From: CAVQEG01 sp963711465
GTDB taxonomy: Bacteria > Bacteroidota > Ignavibacteria > OLB7
NCBI GenBank assembly: GCA_963711465.1
Contig: CAVQEG010000001.1
Location: 2,480,001 to 2,544,000 of the forward strand
Length of the DNA stretch: 64,000 nt
Direction: 5' to 3'
A program made the translations under genes and the position numbers. A model generated the notes under the pieces. It ran no database searches and was not told the origin of the DNA. It saw only the letters and a program-made list of their open reading frames with translations. Positions 18,011 through 27,553 of this stretch are shown here, in pieces (the stretch's first letter is position 1; every line of letters begins with the position of its first letter).

Positions 18011-19690
18011 ATGAATATCGAAGACCTGATCTCGCAGTACGTCGATGCGGAGCTCACCTCCGAGCAGGAGGCGGAGCTCCACCATCGGCTCTCGGTTTCG
18101 CCCGATGACCGCCGTCGGTTCCGGCAGCACGTCGCGCTGCATGGGCTGGCGCAGGATCGACGCGTGCTGCAGCAGCCGGGCGCCGCCCTGCGCGCCGCGC
18201 TCTTCGAGCGACTGCGCCGGGAGGAAGGGAAGAATTCGGTCGTGCCCGCCAACGGCACCGCAGCGAAGGCCGCTCCTCTCCCGTTCGCCGCCGACGCCGG
18301 TCCCCATGCAGCCGCCGGTCTTCGCGCCCCGCTTCCCTCCCGGACCGCGCCCGCCGCGCGCCGCCGCCGTCGGCTGTCTGCCATCGTGGTGCCGTTCGTC
18401 CTCGGACTGCTCTCCATGGCCGCGGTCTGGAGAATCACCGACGGCACCAACGTCGATTCGCCGGTAGGAACGATCGCCTCGAACACCGGCCGATCGGCCG
18501 CCGCTCCCGCTCCCGAGTCAGAAGCGCCGATGCTCGCCGATGCCGCAACACCCCGCACCGCACGCGTCGCGCGACCAGAGCCGCATCGGTCGTTCGCGGC
18601 TGAATCGCCCACGGAGCACGGCCTAGCACCCTCCGCTGCCGGCGCGCGTAGTTCCGATGCGTCGGAGCGGGCGCCGCGTGCGTCCGAACGGGGCCGAATG
18701 GCAGTGGGGCCCGATATGAAGTCCGTAGCGCCATCGGAGATGTTCGCGCATCGCATGCAGGCGACATCGATTGCCCCGATGACGTCGGCCCGGGCGCAGC
18801 CGGAGGCACCGATGTCGAGACCCGACGACCGACCGGTATCACCGCAGAGTTCCGCTGACGGATCCGGCGCGGCTGCGCCCGAGGTGCGTACGACCGCCGC
18901 CGAGCGGTCGTCCTCCTCGGTTAGGGCCGAGGCGGCACCATCGAACGGTATCGCAATGACGATGGCACCGTCGTCGACGTCGTCGAACGACACCGTCTCT
19001 TCGCATGCCGGCGGGTCGACGACGGTCAATCCGCTTCAGATCTTCACCGGTCGTCCGCCGGCCCTCTTTGCACAGGTACGGCAGTCGTTCACGCTCGGGC
19101 TCAGCACCGCCCGCGTTCTGCCGGAGGTCGACCTGCGTCTGGGCGGTGTGCTCGGCAACGACCATCAGATCTACGCCATCGTCGGCCGTTCCGGCTATCG
19201 CGCGATGGCATCCTCCACCGTCACCGACAACCACGTGGCACGAGAAGTGGCCGACATCATCACGACCACCAACAGCTTCGGCCAGACGAAACTGGATACG
19301 GTCTATGCCGACCACACGATCACAACCACGACGACGGACAACACGGCGGAGGATCGGTATGAATTCTGGGCTGGAGCGGGCTACCGCTATTCCAGGCCGG
19401 TCATGAATCACCTCCGTGCCGGGGGCGGCATCTGGGCAGGGGTCGGTGCAGCAAATCTCCACTTCGGCGTCGAGCTTCCCATCGATGTCGCAATGACCGA
19501 TCGCATCCGCTTCGAGGCGGTGCCGGTCGTCGAGTACCGGCGCGCCCTTCACGCAGCGACGTCGAATGAACACGCCTCGAGCGACGTCGCCTCGCGCTCG
19601 AGCAGAATCGAACGAGTCACCTCCGGGAGCGCCGCTTCCTCGGAGGTTACCGTCGGACTCGGACTCGGCGTGACGGTCCTGATGCGCTAG
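18011..19690 (+). CDS. Anti-sigma-like membrane protein with C-terminal beta-barrel-like domain
   Basis: The 559-residue product starts with an anti-sigma-like helical domain (IEDLISQYVDAELTSEQEAELHHRLS..RRRFRQHVALH, about 1-50) without the Cys/His zinc motif. After a basic stretch (AARRRRR) comes one membrane helix (SAIVVPFVLGLLSMAAVW, about 120-137). A long Ala/Ser/Pro/Glu-rich linker (about 140-345) would span the periplasm. The last 210 residues look like an outer-membrane barrel: amphipathic strands with GYRYSRPV, LRAGGGIWAGVG and VTVGLGLGVTVLMR at the terminus. I infer an inner-membrane anti-sigma protein joined to an outer-membrane sensor. The architecture recurs at 23205. Direct evidence is composition and layout only; the barrel call needs structure prediction. 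Confidence 0.7.
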   Translation: MNIEDLISQYVDAELTSEQEAELHHRLSVSPDDRRRFRQHVALHGLAQDRRVLQQPGAALRAALFERLRREEGKNSVVPANGTAAKAAPLPFAADAGPHAAAGLRAPLPSRTAPAARRRRRLSAIVVPFVLGLLSMAAVWRITDGTNVDSPVGTIASNTGRSAAAPAPESEAPMLADAATPRTARVARPEPHRSFAAESPTEHGLAPSAAGARSSDASERAPRASERGRMAVGPDMKSVAPSEMFAHRMQATSIAPMTSARAQPEAPMSRPDDRPVSPQSSADGSGAAAPEVRTTAAERSSSSVRAEAAPSNGIAMTMAPSSTSSNDTVSSHAGGSTTVNPLQIFTGRPPALFAQVRQSFTLGLSTARVLPEVDLRLGGVLGNDHQIYAIVGRSGYRAMASSTVTDNHVAREVADIITTTNSFGQTKLDTVYADHTITTTTTDNTAEDRYEFWAGAGYRYSRPVMNHLRAGGGIWAGVGAANLHFGVELPIDVAMTDRIRFEAVPVVEYRRALHAATSNEHASSDVASRSSRIERVTSGSAASSEVTVGLGLGVTVLMR

Positions 19691-19840
19691 ACCCAGGCGT
19701 CCATGTAAACCTTTCCACCGACGTCGTATCAAACGAACACCACCACCATGGCGTGGCAGGATTCTTGACGAAGTGAGGGATGTGATGGACGTATATATAT
19801 ACAGTCATCACCGTGCCGTAGGAACAGGTTGTAGCACAAC

Positions 19841-22342
19841 ATGGACAAGCGCATGAAGTACCTCGTCATCGGCGCGCTGGCATCCGGTCTCACCGTTGCC
19901 GGTGCGGTTTCGGGCGGCCTGGTGGCTCTGCCGGGCGCAGCGGCCGTCAATGGCATCGTTGCGAACGGACTCGAGGCGCCGGCACCGGAATTCACTCGAT
20001 ACGCCGAATTCAAACAGATCGACGCGCCGGTCGCCACCGACTTCGGAACCTATTCGCCCTATCCTGTCCCCCGCTATCAGCCCATGGTCGGACTCGACGA
20101 GCCGACCGTCAGCGCAGGCTTCGGCAACGTTGCCACCGGTGGTGCGGCATTGCAGTGGTCCACGTTCTTCAGTCAGCGGGAGCTGGCGATGCTGCGGGAC
20201 AACAGCTTCGTCGCGCGCCCCGAGCCGATCGGTACGTTCGCCCAGGCGTATGTGCTCGATCGGACCGGACTGCCGCCGTTCGTCACGACCGATGCAGTGA
20301 TGCACGGACTGCGGATCACGCTGGACGAGGCATATCGGGAATACGAACACGACCAGATGGTCCCGATGCTGCAGTCGTTGCTGGGTGAGGTGGCGAAGAA
20401 CATCGAGTCGCAGCTGGACGCAGGTCCGAGGGCCTCTGTGGCTACCGATCTGTCCCGTGCACTCGCGTACGTGCAGACGGCGCAGACACTCCTCGATCCC
20501 TCCAGGGAGATCGATCCGCGAGTCCGAAAGGCGGTCTCGATCGAGATCGACCGCATCACATCGGGCGCCGGCGTGCAGTCGAGCGTGATCCTTCCGACGC
20601 AACGCGTCGACTACGCGGCATTCGTTCCCACGGGACATTACACGCTCGACGATACGTTCCGTCGGCTCTACCAGGCGCGTACCTGGCTGCAACGGGTCGG
20701 CTTTGCGCTTCGTTCCAACGGCGCCGTCGACGTCTCGACCGCCCGCTCGGCAATGCTGCTCGCGCGAACCATGGACGTACTCGCCGAGGACCCGGACTTC
20801 GCCGACACCTATCGAGGCATCATTGCGCCGATGGGGTTCTTCGAAGGAGTCGCCCGCACCGACATGAGCTGGGACATGCTCGGTGGCGCGGAGCGCAGTT
20901 ACCTCGGCACGTTCGAATTCTCGAACACCTCCAGTTTCGCCGACGACGCCACGATCCGGGAATTCGTCCCGTATCTCGAGAACGATCTTCCGTCGGAGGT
21001 GGTCGCCGCCGGCTCCACGTTCCGTCTGCTCGGACGGACATACGATCCCGGCGAATGGCTCGACGATCAGATCCGCGCAAGCGCCGCGAGCGGGTCGCAG
21101 CTCCAGGGCGTTCGCCTCATGGCAGCCATGGGCAGTCAGACCGCTTCGCGAATCGTGAATGAGAAGTCGGACGCGTCGACCACGCTTGCCTCACGCCCGG
21201 TGGAGGAACGCGTCCAGAGTCTTGGCGCGGCAACGCTCTACACGCTCGAGCCGCTGCTGGAGACGCCGACCGGCGCGGACACCTATTCCGCCGGCTATCC
21301 CCGGTTCATGCGCTCGGCTGCGTGGCGCCAGCGGGAGCTCGTCTCGGCACTTGGCGCGTGGGCAGACTACCGTGATCCCATGCAGTCGATTCCCATGTCC
21401 GCAACCAACGCGGCGGCGGGTACCGCCGGTCCGGTCGGGGCCGGATACGTCGAACCGAACCCGGAGGCGTGGGGGCGCATCGCCGCGCTGGCCGGCTACG
21501 TGCGCAGCGGCTTCGAATCTGATCGTTTCGGCGCCTCGATCAGCCGCGATCTGCTCGACAAACTGAAGGATGTGGAGAATTCCGCCGCACGTCTGATGCG
21601 CATTGCGGCAGCGGAACTCGAGTCGACACCGCTCACGGCGGATCAGTCGGAATTCGTCGCAACCATGCCCCAGCGGATCGCTGCCTACGCGACGTTCGCC
21701 CATGCCGATCTGAAGGGCGACGGTACGCCGGCAGTCGTCGACGCCTCGACGGCCGGACCCGCCACCGGTCTGCCGATGGCGATCTACGCCATCGTGCCCC
21801 GCAACGATGCCAGTGGTGGACTCATGCTCGTGCGGGGGGCGATCTACTCGTACTACGAGACTGATGCCGCCGCGCCGAACTGGGTGCAGACGCTCACGTC
21901 GGGATCGTCCGGCATCGCACCGGACCGCCGCCTCATCGGATCGTTCGTCGCCGCGACCGATGGGTTCTCCCAACCCGCATCGCAGCTCCGATCGGTTGCT
22001 GCCTCGCTGCCGTCGGTCGCGAACTACCATCTGACCGAGCGCGAGCGCAAGCAGATCCTTCCGACGGTCGGGCTGTCGCTCGAGTCGAACGTCGCCCGCC
22101 GCTCCAGCGGAGAGCTCTGGTTCACCGTCAGCGCTCCGAACCTCAGCGGCGCCATGGTGGTGATCAACGTCGTCAACAGTGCCGGGCAGACCGTCTATCA
22201 GAGCCAGCCGGAGGAACTCGTCAACGGGCAGCGGCAGGACCTCGTCCAGGTGCACGAATACACGCCGGGACAGTACTTCATCCGCATCTCCGACCTCAGC
22301 GACCGGACGCTCGCCTCCGGACGGTTCGTGGTCGTGCAGTGA
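19841..22342 (+). CDS. DUF3160-family secreted protein with T9SS-type C-terminus
   Basis: The 833-residue protein begins with a signal sequence (MKYLVIGALASGLTVAGAVS). Its body matches the DUF3160 pattern: FVTTDAVMHGLRITLDEAYRE (about 147-167), a helical middle, PRFMRSAAWRQRELVSALGA (about 486-505) with WADYRD, and YVEPNPEAWGRI. DUF3160 has no settled function; members are large secreted, mostly helical proteins. The last 75 residues form a beta-rich module ending YTPGQYFIRISDLSDRTLASG, which resembles a T9SS type A sorting domain, suggesting cell-surface delivery. It lies between the two sigma/anti-sigma pairs and may be regulated by or with them (inference). Confidence 0.82.
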   Translation: MDKRMKYLVIGALASGLTVAGAVSGGLVALPGAAAVNGIVANGLEAPAPEFTRYAEFKQIDAPVATDFGTYSPYPVPRYQPMVGLDEPTVSAGFGNVATGGAALQWSTFFSQRELAMLRDNSFVARPEPIGTFAQAYVLDRTGLPPFVTTDAVMHGLRITLDEAYREYEHDQMVPMLQSLLGEVAKNIESQLDAGPRASVATDLSRALAYVQTAQTLLDPSREIDPRVRKAVSIEIDRITSGAGVQSSVILPTQRVDYAAFVPTGHYTLDDTFRRLYQARTWLQRVGFALRSNGAVDVSTARSAMLLARTMDVLAEDPDFADTYRGIIAPMGFFEGVARTDMSWDMLGGAERSYLGTFEFSNTSSFADDATIREFVPYLENDLPSEVVAAGSTFRLLGRTYDPGEWLDDQIRASAASGSQLQGVRLMAAMGSQTASRIVNEKSDASTTLASRPVEERVQSLGAATLYTLEPLLETPTGADTYSAGYPRFMRSAAWRQRELVSALGAWADYRDPMQSIPMSATNAAAGTAGPVGAGYVEPNPEAWGRIAALAGYVRSGFESDRFGASISRDLLDKLKDVENSAARLMRIAAAELESTPLTADQSEFVATMPQRIAAYATFAHADLKGDGTPAVVDASTAGPATGLPMAIYAIVPRNDASGGLMLVRGAIYSYYETDAAAPNWVQTLTSGSSGIAPDRRLIGSFVAATDGFSQPASQLRSVAASLPSVANYHLTERERKQILPTVGLSLESNVARRSSGELWFTVSAPNLSGAMVVINVVNSAGQTVYQSQPEELVNGQRQDLVQVHEYTPGQYFIRISDLSDRTLASGRFVVVQ

Positions 22343-22377
22343 CGACGCTCCGCAACCCCCGCGCTCCACGCTGAACG

Positions 22378-22435
22378 CACCCCGCCGGCACCGCACCCCC
22401 GAGATCGTCTCGAGCGTCCGGATGCCGGCGGGGTG
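22378..22435 (+). terminator. Terminator hairpin after the DUF3160 gene
   Basis: CACCCCGCCGGCA (22378-22390) pairs perfectly with 22423-22435. A small CGAG/CTCG hairpin sits in the loop, and the run TTACTTTG follows. It ends the upstream transcript 73 bases before the second sigma factor gene. Confidence 0.65.
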
Positions 22436-22507
22436 TTACTTTGATCCTCCCATGGTGTCATCCTTCGTCGAACGGCAGGAGACACCGAACCAGCCATCGT
22501 TCACCGA

Positions 22508-23128
22508 ATGCTCCGTCTACGACGTACCGATACCCGCGCAGTGCTCCATACGCTGCGCGACGACGAGTTGTTCTCCCGATTCCTCGCTGGCGACGACGAA
22601 GCCTACGATGTACTCTACGAGCGTTACGGCGCACGCGTCCTCAACTACATCCGCTCGCTGCTTCGCGAGGAAGCCCCCGCTGCCGATGACGTGTTCCAGG
22701 AGACGTTCCTTCGCCTGTTCCGCGAACGCGCACGGTGTCGCGACGGACGCTCCCGGCCGGTGAAGAACGCCGGCGGCTGGCTCTTCCGCGTCGCACGTAA
22801 TCTGACGCTCAACCACCTTCGCTCCGCGAGCTATCTCTCGAACATGGAACCCGGCGAGGAGCTGCTCGCCGTTCCGATCGAAGAGTCCTACGGACCGCTC
22901 TTTGGCGATGCCATCGATGAGGACCGTCTGATCGAGGAGGTGCATCGTATCGTCGCGACGCTACCGGAGGCCCTGCGGGAAGTGTTCGTGCTGCGCGAAG
23001 TCAACGGAATGAGCTATCAGGAAACCGCGGCGATCGTCGGCTGCAGCGAGGAGGCCGCGCGCATGCGTCTGAGTCGCGCCCGAAGCGCGATCCGCCGCGC
23101 GCTGCGCCCCCTGTTCGTCGACGAGTGA
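22508..23128 (+). CDS. ECF sigma factor (second copy)
   Basis: The 206-residue product has region 2 (EAYDVLYERYGARVLNYIRSLL..ADDVFQETFLRLFRERAR, GWLFRVARNLTLNHLRS) and region 4 (LPEALREVFVLREVNGMSY, QETAAIVGCSEEAARMRLSR). It is paralogous to the sigma factor at 17325, including the inter-domain VPIEESYGPLFGD, so both pairs arose by duplication of a sigma/anti-sigma unit. ATG 22508 fits the family N-terminus (RDDELFSRFLAGDDEAY). The partner anti-sigma-like gene begins 76 bases after the stop. Confidence 0.9.
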   Translation: MLRLRRTDTRAVLHTLRDDELFSRFLAGDDEAYDVLYERYGARVLNYIRSLLREEAPAADDVFQETFLRLFRERARCRDGRSRPVKNAGGWLFRVARNLTLNHLRSASYLSNMEPGEELLAVPIEESYGPLFGDAIDEDRLIEEVHRIVATLPEALREVFVLREVNGMSYQETAAIVGCSEEAARMRLSRARSAIRRALRPLFVDE

Positions 23129-23204
23129 CGCCGTTCGTAACGTCCAATTTCCACGGTCACCGTTCTCACGCGTTGCGCTTCGGTGCCTCGCGGGTCCTAA
23201 CAGC

Positions 23205-24569
23205 GTGTCACACCTCGAGTCGCTCATATCTCGATACCTCGACGGCGAGCTCGCAACGCCTGAACTCGACGAGCTCCTGCGATTGCTCGATCGCTCGGCC
23301 GACGCGCGCGCGCGCTTCGACGCGATGGCGGCACTCGTGCGCGCCGCGCGGTCGACGCCCGCCGAAGACCGCCCGACGCCGGCGATGGACTCGCGGCTGT
23401 TCGATCGCCTTCGCCTCGAGGGCTATCGCAGTCCGCGAATCGCCGGCACCGGCCGTATCGAATCTCGTGGCCCCGTCGCCTCCCCGCTCGTGCGTCGATC
23501 GTTCACCACTGTCCTCCTGCTGCTGCTGTCCCTGGCCATCGGCGATCGATTCCACGATGCCACCGTCGCCACCATGCCGCACGCCGTCGCTTCGCTCGAT
23601 CCTCCCTCGATCCCCCCGATTTCCGCTCCGCTCCCGTCGCCGCACGCCAGTTCCGATTCGCCGGTCCGACTGAATTCCATCCGGTCGAATCCTGGCCTCC
23701 GGAATACAGGTCGGGTGAATTCAAACGGCTTGAATTCAAATCGTCTGAATTCAAACCGGTCGCGTTCGGACGACGGCGCTGCGCTGCCCGCCCGGCTGGC
23801 GACCGCGGAGGAACCGAATGCCACCGATTCCCACGAGTATTCCGCCACTGCGCCCGACGCGCCATCGCGCCGACCGGACGGTGGTGCGAAGCACCTCAAC
23901 GGCAGACGATCGGCATCCGATGAGTCGATCGATCGGTCCGATGCGGACGCACTCGCGGCCAACTCGGCCATCGCCTCCACCGCTCACGGCATCGTGATCG
24001 GACTGCGCCCTTCCGCCGGCATTGCACTGCTCAACGAGGGTAACACGGCCAACGAATTCGCCGTTCGCATCGATGTGGAGGTGGCCGAGCATCACCGCTT
24101 CTTCGCCTTCGCCGGTTCCTCTCCCGTCATCACTCAGTTTTCGCCCGGTCCATCGATGTCCTCGGCAGCCGTGCAGTCCGGTTCGTCGAATGCTCAGCCG
24201 CGTCAGAACCTGCCTTCAGGTGCGGGTGAGAGTCTGGCCATCGCCTCCGAGGCGTGGGCGGGCGTCGGTTACGAATACACCTACGCCCGGACCGGCCCGC
24301 TCGAGTTCGCCCTGGGCGGCAGTGCCGGCGCCGGTTCACGCACCTGGCGCGCCGGCATCGAAGCTCCCGTCAGCTTCCGAATCACTCCGTCGGTCTCCGT
24401 CGAATGTGTTCCGTCGATCACCCGTGTGATACCGCATGACCAGTCGCGTGTGCTCAGAACGCGCCAGGGCGACTACCGGACGATGTATCTGGAGTGGGCC
24501 GAGCACCCCGCGTTCACGACCGCCGGCGTCCAGCTGGGAGTCAGCGTCTCGTTCGGGGAGAATCGGTAG
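23205..24569 (+). CDS. Anti-sigma-like membrane protein with repeat linker and beta-barrel-like domain
   Basis: The 454-residue product repeats the architecture of the protein at 18011. An N-terminal anti-sigma-like helical domain (LESLISRYLDGELATPELDELLRLLD, no zinc ligands) is followed by one membrane helix (SFTTVLLLLLSLAIGD, about 99-114). Next come a disordered linker and a C-terminal barrel-like domain (about 265-454: HGIVIGLRPSAGIALL, EAWAGVGYEYTYA, LEFALGGSAGAGSRTW, TTAGVQLGVSVSFGENR). The linker holds a run of five-residue repeats (LNSNR-like) encoded by a 15-base minisatellite at 23670-23759. The start is a GTG at 23205; no ATG fits better. It probably holds the sigma factor at 22508 inactive until an envelope signal arrives (inference). 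Confidence 0.7.
   Translation: MSHLESLISRYLDGELATPELDELLRLLDRSADARARFDAMAALVRAARSTPAEDRPTPAMDSRLFDRLRLEGYRSPRIAGTGRIESRGPVASPLVRRSFTTVLLLLLSLAIGDRFHDATVATMPHAVASLDPPSIPPISAPLPSPHASSDSPVRLNSIRSNPGLRNTGRVNSNGLNSNRLNSNRSRSDDGAALPARLATAEEPNATDSHEYSATAPDAPSRRPDGGAKHLNGRRSASDESIDRSDADALAANSAIASTAHGIVIGLRPSAGIALLNEGNTANEFAVRIDVEVAEHHRFFAFAGSSPVITQFSPGPSMSSAAVQSGSSNAQPRQNLPSGAGESLAIASEAWAGVGYEYTYARTGPLEFALGGSAGAGSRTWRAGIEAPVSFRITPSVSVECVPSITRVIPHDQSRVLRTRQGDYRTMYLEWAEHPAFTTAGVQLGVSVSFGENR
23670..23759 (+). repeat. 15-base minisatellite, six units, in the anti-sigma linker
   Basis: Six 15-base units of the type TGAATTCAAACGG encode five-residue repeats (LNSIR, SNPGL, RNTGR, VNSNG, LNSNR, LNSNR). The last three units differ at only a few positions. 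Copy-number change would lengthen or shorten the presumed periplasmic linker in steps of five residues without a frameshift. Confidence 0.8.
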
Positions 24570-24627
24570 CTCGGGGACCATCCGCCGTCGCATGCATTTC
24601 AACCGTCGAATCTCATCGGAGTCGTCC

Positions 24628-25629
24628 ATGACCGAACCGCGTTCCATGCTGCACAGCTGCGTCCGATCCATCTGTCTGCTCGCACTTTTTGCCGCCTGCA
24701 TCACCGGCCTGAGTCATCGCGCCGTGGCGCAGCTCCAGACCACGCCGTTCCTGGCGAAGGACGGTCTGTCGAGCGCGACCTCCGCTGCACGTGATTCACT
24801 CGGCGACGACGCGACGCTGATGTACATCGGCACCTTCGGCGACTACGAAATCGACCTCGGAAGCTTCACGCTCCACACCGTGTTCGACCTCACCAACGGG
24901 AAGGCCAACACGTGGGGATACGTGTTCTACTCGAAGTCGCAGGATCGGACACTCGTCTTTGCGGTGGTCAAGCTCGTCGCCTTCTACCAGGCGTTCGGTC
25001 TCGGAGCGCTGCCGTTTCCGGCACGTCTGTCGGACACGGCGCTGACGCTGTCGGGGACCTACGGCAACAGCGACGCGTTCGTCAACCGGCTGATGGAGGA
25101 TTCGATCTACAACTCGTTCCGTATCGAATACCCCGATGCGACTCCCGACCTCGTGAGTCTCGGGCAGCTGGTGCCCGGCGACTCGCTGCCGATTCCACCC
25201 GCGTTCCCCCTCGATGAGCCGACGTGGTCGGTGTCGTTCCTCGGAGGTGGTGATTCATCGCTCACCTGTTTCGTAACCACCGCAACGGGTGAGACGCTCT
25301 GTCGCCAGGGCATCGCCGTCTCCGGCGTCGATGCACCGACCGTCCGACAGCGCTCCGCTGGCGCCATCACGCTTACACCCAATCCCGCCTCCGGATACGT
25401 CCGCGTGCAGCTGGACACGCCGGTCGGCATGGCGCTCGACGGCGCGACGCACATGGCCATCTATGACGAAGCCGGACGCGAGGTACTCGACCTCACCGAC
25501 CGGCTCATCGATGGCGGTGGCCACAGCGCCGTCATCGACGCACGGGGGCTGCCCGCGGGGACCTACTACGTTCGCGCCCGGGGTACCGACTTCTCGGCGG
25601 TCGCGGGACTGATCGTTTCCGGGCGCTGA
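24628..25629 (+). CDS. Secreted protein with T9SS-type C-terminal sorting domain
   Basis: From ATG 24628 the product is 333 residues. A signal peptide (SMLHSCVRSICLLALFAACI, cleavage near HRAVAQ) precedes a beta-rich domain of unknown family (TTPFLAKDGLSSATSA..SLPIPPAFPLDEPTWSVSFL). The last 80 residues are a type A sorting-like domain: ITLTPNPASGYVRVQLDTP, AIYDEAGREVLDL, GLPAGTYYVRARG. Such domains direct export across the outer membrane by the type IX system. The gene follows the second anti-sigma gene by 58 bases and may be in the same transcript. Longer upstream starts extend into the anti-sigma gene and are unlikely. Confidence 0.75.
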   Translation: MTEPRSMLHSCVRSICLLALFAACITGLSHRAVAQLQTTPFLAKDGLSSATSAARDSLGDDATLMYIGTFGDYEIDLGSFTLHTVFDLTNGKANTWGYVFYSKSQDRTLVFAVVKLVAFYQAFGLGALPFPARLSDTALTLSGTYGNSDAFVNRLMEDSIYNSFRIEYPDATPDLVSLGQLVPGDSLPIPPAFPLDEPTWSVSFLGGGDSSLTCFVTTATGETLCRQGIAVSGVDAPTVRQRSAGAITLTPNPASGYVRVQLDTPVGMALDGATHMAIYDEAGREVLDLTDRLIDGGGHSAVIDARGLPAGTYYVRARGTDFSAVAGLIVSGR

Positions 25630-25639
25630 AGCCGCCGGC

Positions 25640-27475
25640 TCACGGCTCGAGCCAGATCCTGCGGTTTCGCTTCTGCGCCTCGGTCTGTCGAGGGAGCTCC
25701 ACGAGCGACAGCGGTCGCATATCGCGTTCGATGCTGCGGACGCGGATGGTCATCAGTCGGGAACCCCGGAAGATCGTCAGCTCCAGCGGCGACCCGGGCG
25801 ACTTCATGCTCATCACCGTCTTCCAGTTGCGCTTGTCGAGCCGCTCACCGTCGACCGCGATCACGACGTCGCCGGCGCTCAGTCCGGCTTCGGCCGCGGG
25901 CGAGCCCTCGATCACGTTGTAGAGCGTGACGAACTCGCCGGGGAATTTCGGCTTCATGTCGTGGACCATGATGCCGGTGAAGAGCAACTGCTGATTCTCC
26001 TCCTCACTGGAGCGCTTCGCCGCATCCCCGCGCCGCAGCTCGAGTCCCACGTACCGCAGATACCGGCGAGCGTCGATATCCTCGGTACTCTCGATCGCAC
26101 GACGCAGGAAGGCCCGCAGCGAACGACCGGCGACCGCGGCGACGGCATCGTAGACGTCCTGCTCGGTGTAACCGCTTCCGGGCAGATAGTATGCGTCGTG
26201 ATCGGCCTCGAGGTAGGTCGTGCGGTAGAGCTCGCGTATCACGTCATCGAGCGACCGTGCGTTCTTCGTGATCCGCCGCAGCTCCATGTCGAGCAGGCAG
26301 GCGACGACCGCCCCCTTGTTGTAGTAGTTGACGTACGTGTTGCGGATGTTGCTCGCGGTTCCAAGGGGACTTCGCGAGCCGCCCGCGATCCACGTGTCGA
26401 AACTCGCCTCCCGCAGCGTGCGATGGTGACGCCCCGGCGAGCGATCAACGGTGGTGAACTCCCCGGCCAGCCGTTTGAAGAACGTCCGGTCGTTCCAGAC
26501 TCCCGCGCGGCGGACCATCAGATGGCCGTAGTACTGCGTGAATCCCTCGGCGAACCAGAGCAGCGTCGTATGTCGCTCGCGTGAATAGTCGAAGGGACCG
26601 AGCTCCGCCGGCCGCAGCCGCTTGACGTTCCAGATATGGAAGAATTCGTGCGAGGTGACGTCCAGCAGTCCGTCGTAGACGTCATCATCGGTGATGTAGC
26701 CGTTGATCACCAGCCGCGTCGAGGCCAGATGCTCCATGCCGTCGCCCGACTCGGCATACGGATCGATGTTGACCAGGAAATAGTAGTCACGGAATTCGGG
26801 ATCGCCGAACGTGTCGACATAGGCACGCACGATCTTCTCCGCATCGCTCACGTACCGGTCGATCCGCTCGCGCATTACCGCCGTGCGCACGACAGATGAG
26901 CTGGCGGCGATGTCGAGCACGAGGTGGTACTTCGCATTGCGATACGAGAACGTGCGAACGGTCGGGCGCCCGATCTCCAGCGGCGAATCGATCAGCACGT
27001 CGTAATTCTCCGCCGACCAGACCTGTCGTCCGTCACGCCGACGCTTCTTCAACGACGTGTGGACGCGCCAGTCGTCCGGAGCGTCGATCGTGAGCTCGAC
27101 CGGCTCGTGCACGCGACCGACGAGGTAGGCGAACACCGAGGGACCGTTGACCGCGGCATGGCGATCGTCCAGCTGCGAGAACGTGCCGCTGAGCGTGTTG
27201 CCGAACATCCGGTAGCGTACGGTGATGCGCTCGGCGCCATCGGTGCTCACGCGCCATCGCCCCTTGGCGATCTTGTCGACCGCGAGCGGCCGCCCCTGCT
27301 CGTCGCTGGCGCCGAGCTCCTGGAGGTTGCGGGCGAAGTCGTAGATATAGTACCGGCCCGGCGACCATGCCGGCATCTCCAGGTCCACGTGCGTGGCGCC
27401 GTCGACAGGTGCGGTGATCTCAATGGAAAACAGGTGGGCGGCGGGATCGCCGAGCGACAACGTGTAGGTGATCAT
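25640..27475 (-). CDS. M61-family aminopeptidase-like protein with PDZ domain
   Basis: The 611-residue protein matches M61 glycyl aminopeptidases: an N-terminal beta domain (SIEITAPVDGATHVDLEMPAWSPGRY), the SGDGMEHLAST motif (about 243-253), the zinc motif HEFFH (His276, Glu277, His280) followed by WNVKRLRP, and the third ligand Glu310 in LWFAEGFTQYY. A PDZ domain (IEGSPAAEAGLSAGDVVIAVDG) lies near residues 520-570. All catalytic residues are present. No signal peptide is seen from ATG 27475 (MITYTLSLGD) or from the longer frame starting at 27550, so a cytoplasmic site is likely. The gene is divergent from the radical SAM gene and nearly touches the convergent T9SS-type gene. Confidence 0.88.
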   Translation of the reverse strand: MITYTLSLGDPAAHLFSIEITAPVDGATHVDLEMPAWSPGRYYIYDFARNLQELGASDEQGRPLAVDKIAKGRWRVSTDGAERITVRYRMFGNTLSGTFSQLDDRHAAVNGPSVFAYLVGRVHEPVELTIDAPDDWRVHTSLKKRRRDGRQVWSAENYDVLIDSPLEIGRPTVRTFSYRNAKYHLVLDIAASSSVVRTAVMRERIDRYVSDAEKIVRAYVDTFGDPEFRDYYFLVNIDPYAESGDGMEHLASTRLVINGYITDDDVYDGLLDVTSHEFFHIWNVKRLRPAELGPFDYSRERHTTLLWFAEGFTQYYGHLMVRRAGVWNDRTFFKRLAGEFTTVDRSPGRHHRTLREASFDTWIAGGSRSPLGTASNIRNTYVNYYNKGAVVACLLDMELRRITKNARSLDDVIRELYRTTYLEADHDAYYLPGSGYTEQDVYDAVAAVAGRSLRAFLRRAIESTEDIDARRYLRYVGLELRRGDAAKRSSEEENQQLLFTGIMVHDMKPKFPGEFVTLYNVIEGSPAAEAGLSAGDVVIAVDGERLDKRNWKTVMSMKSPGSPLELTIFRGSRLMTIRVRSIERDMRPLSLVELPRQTEAQKRNRRIWLEP

Positions 27476-27553
27476 CGACACGTGGGGTTGGACAGGCGTA
27501 CGGTTGAATTTTTCGGCGACAAGTATAGGCACATTTTTCCCGTCCCCCACAGC

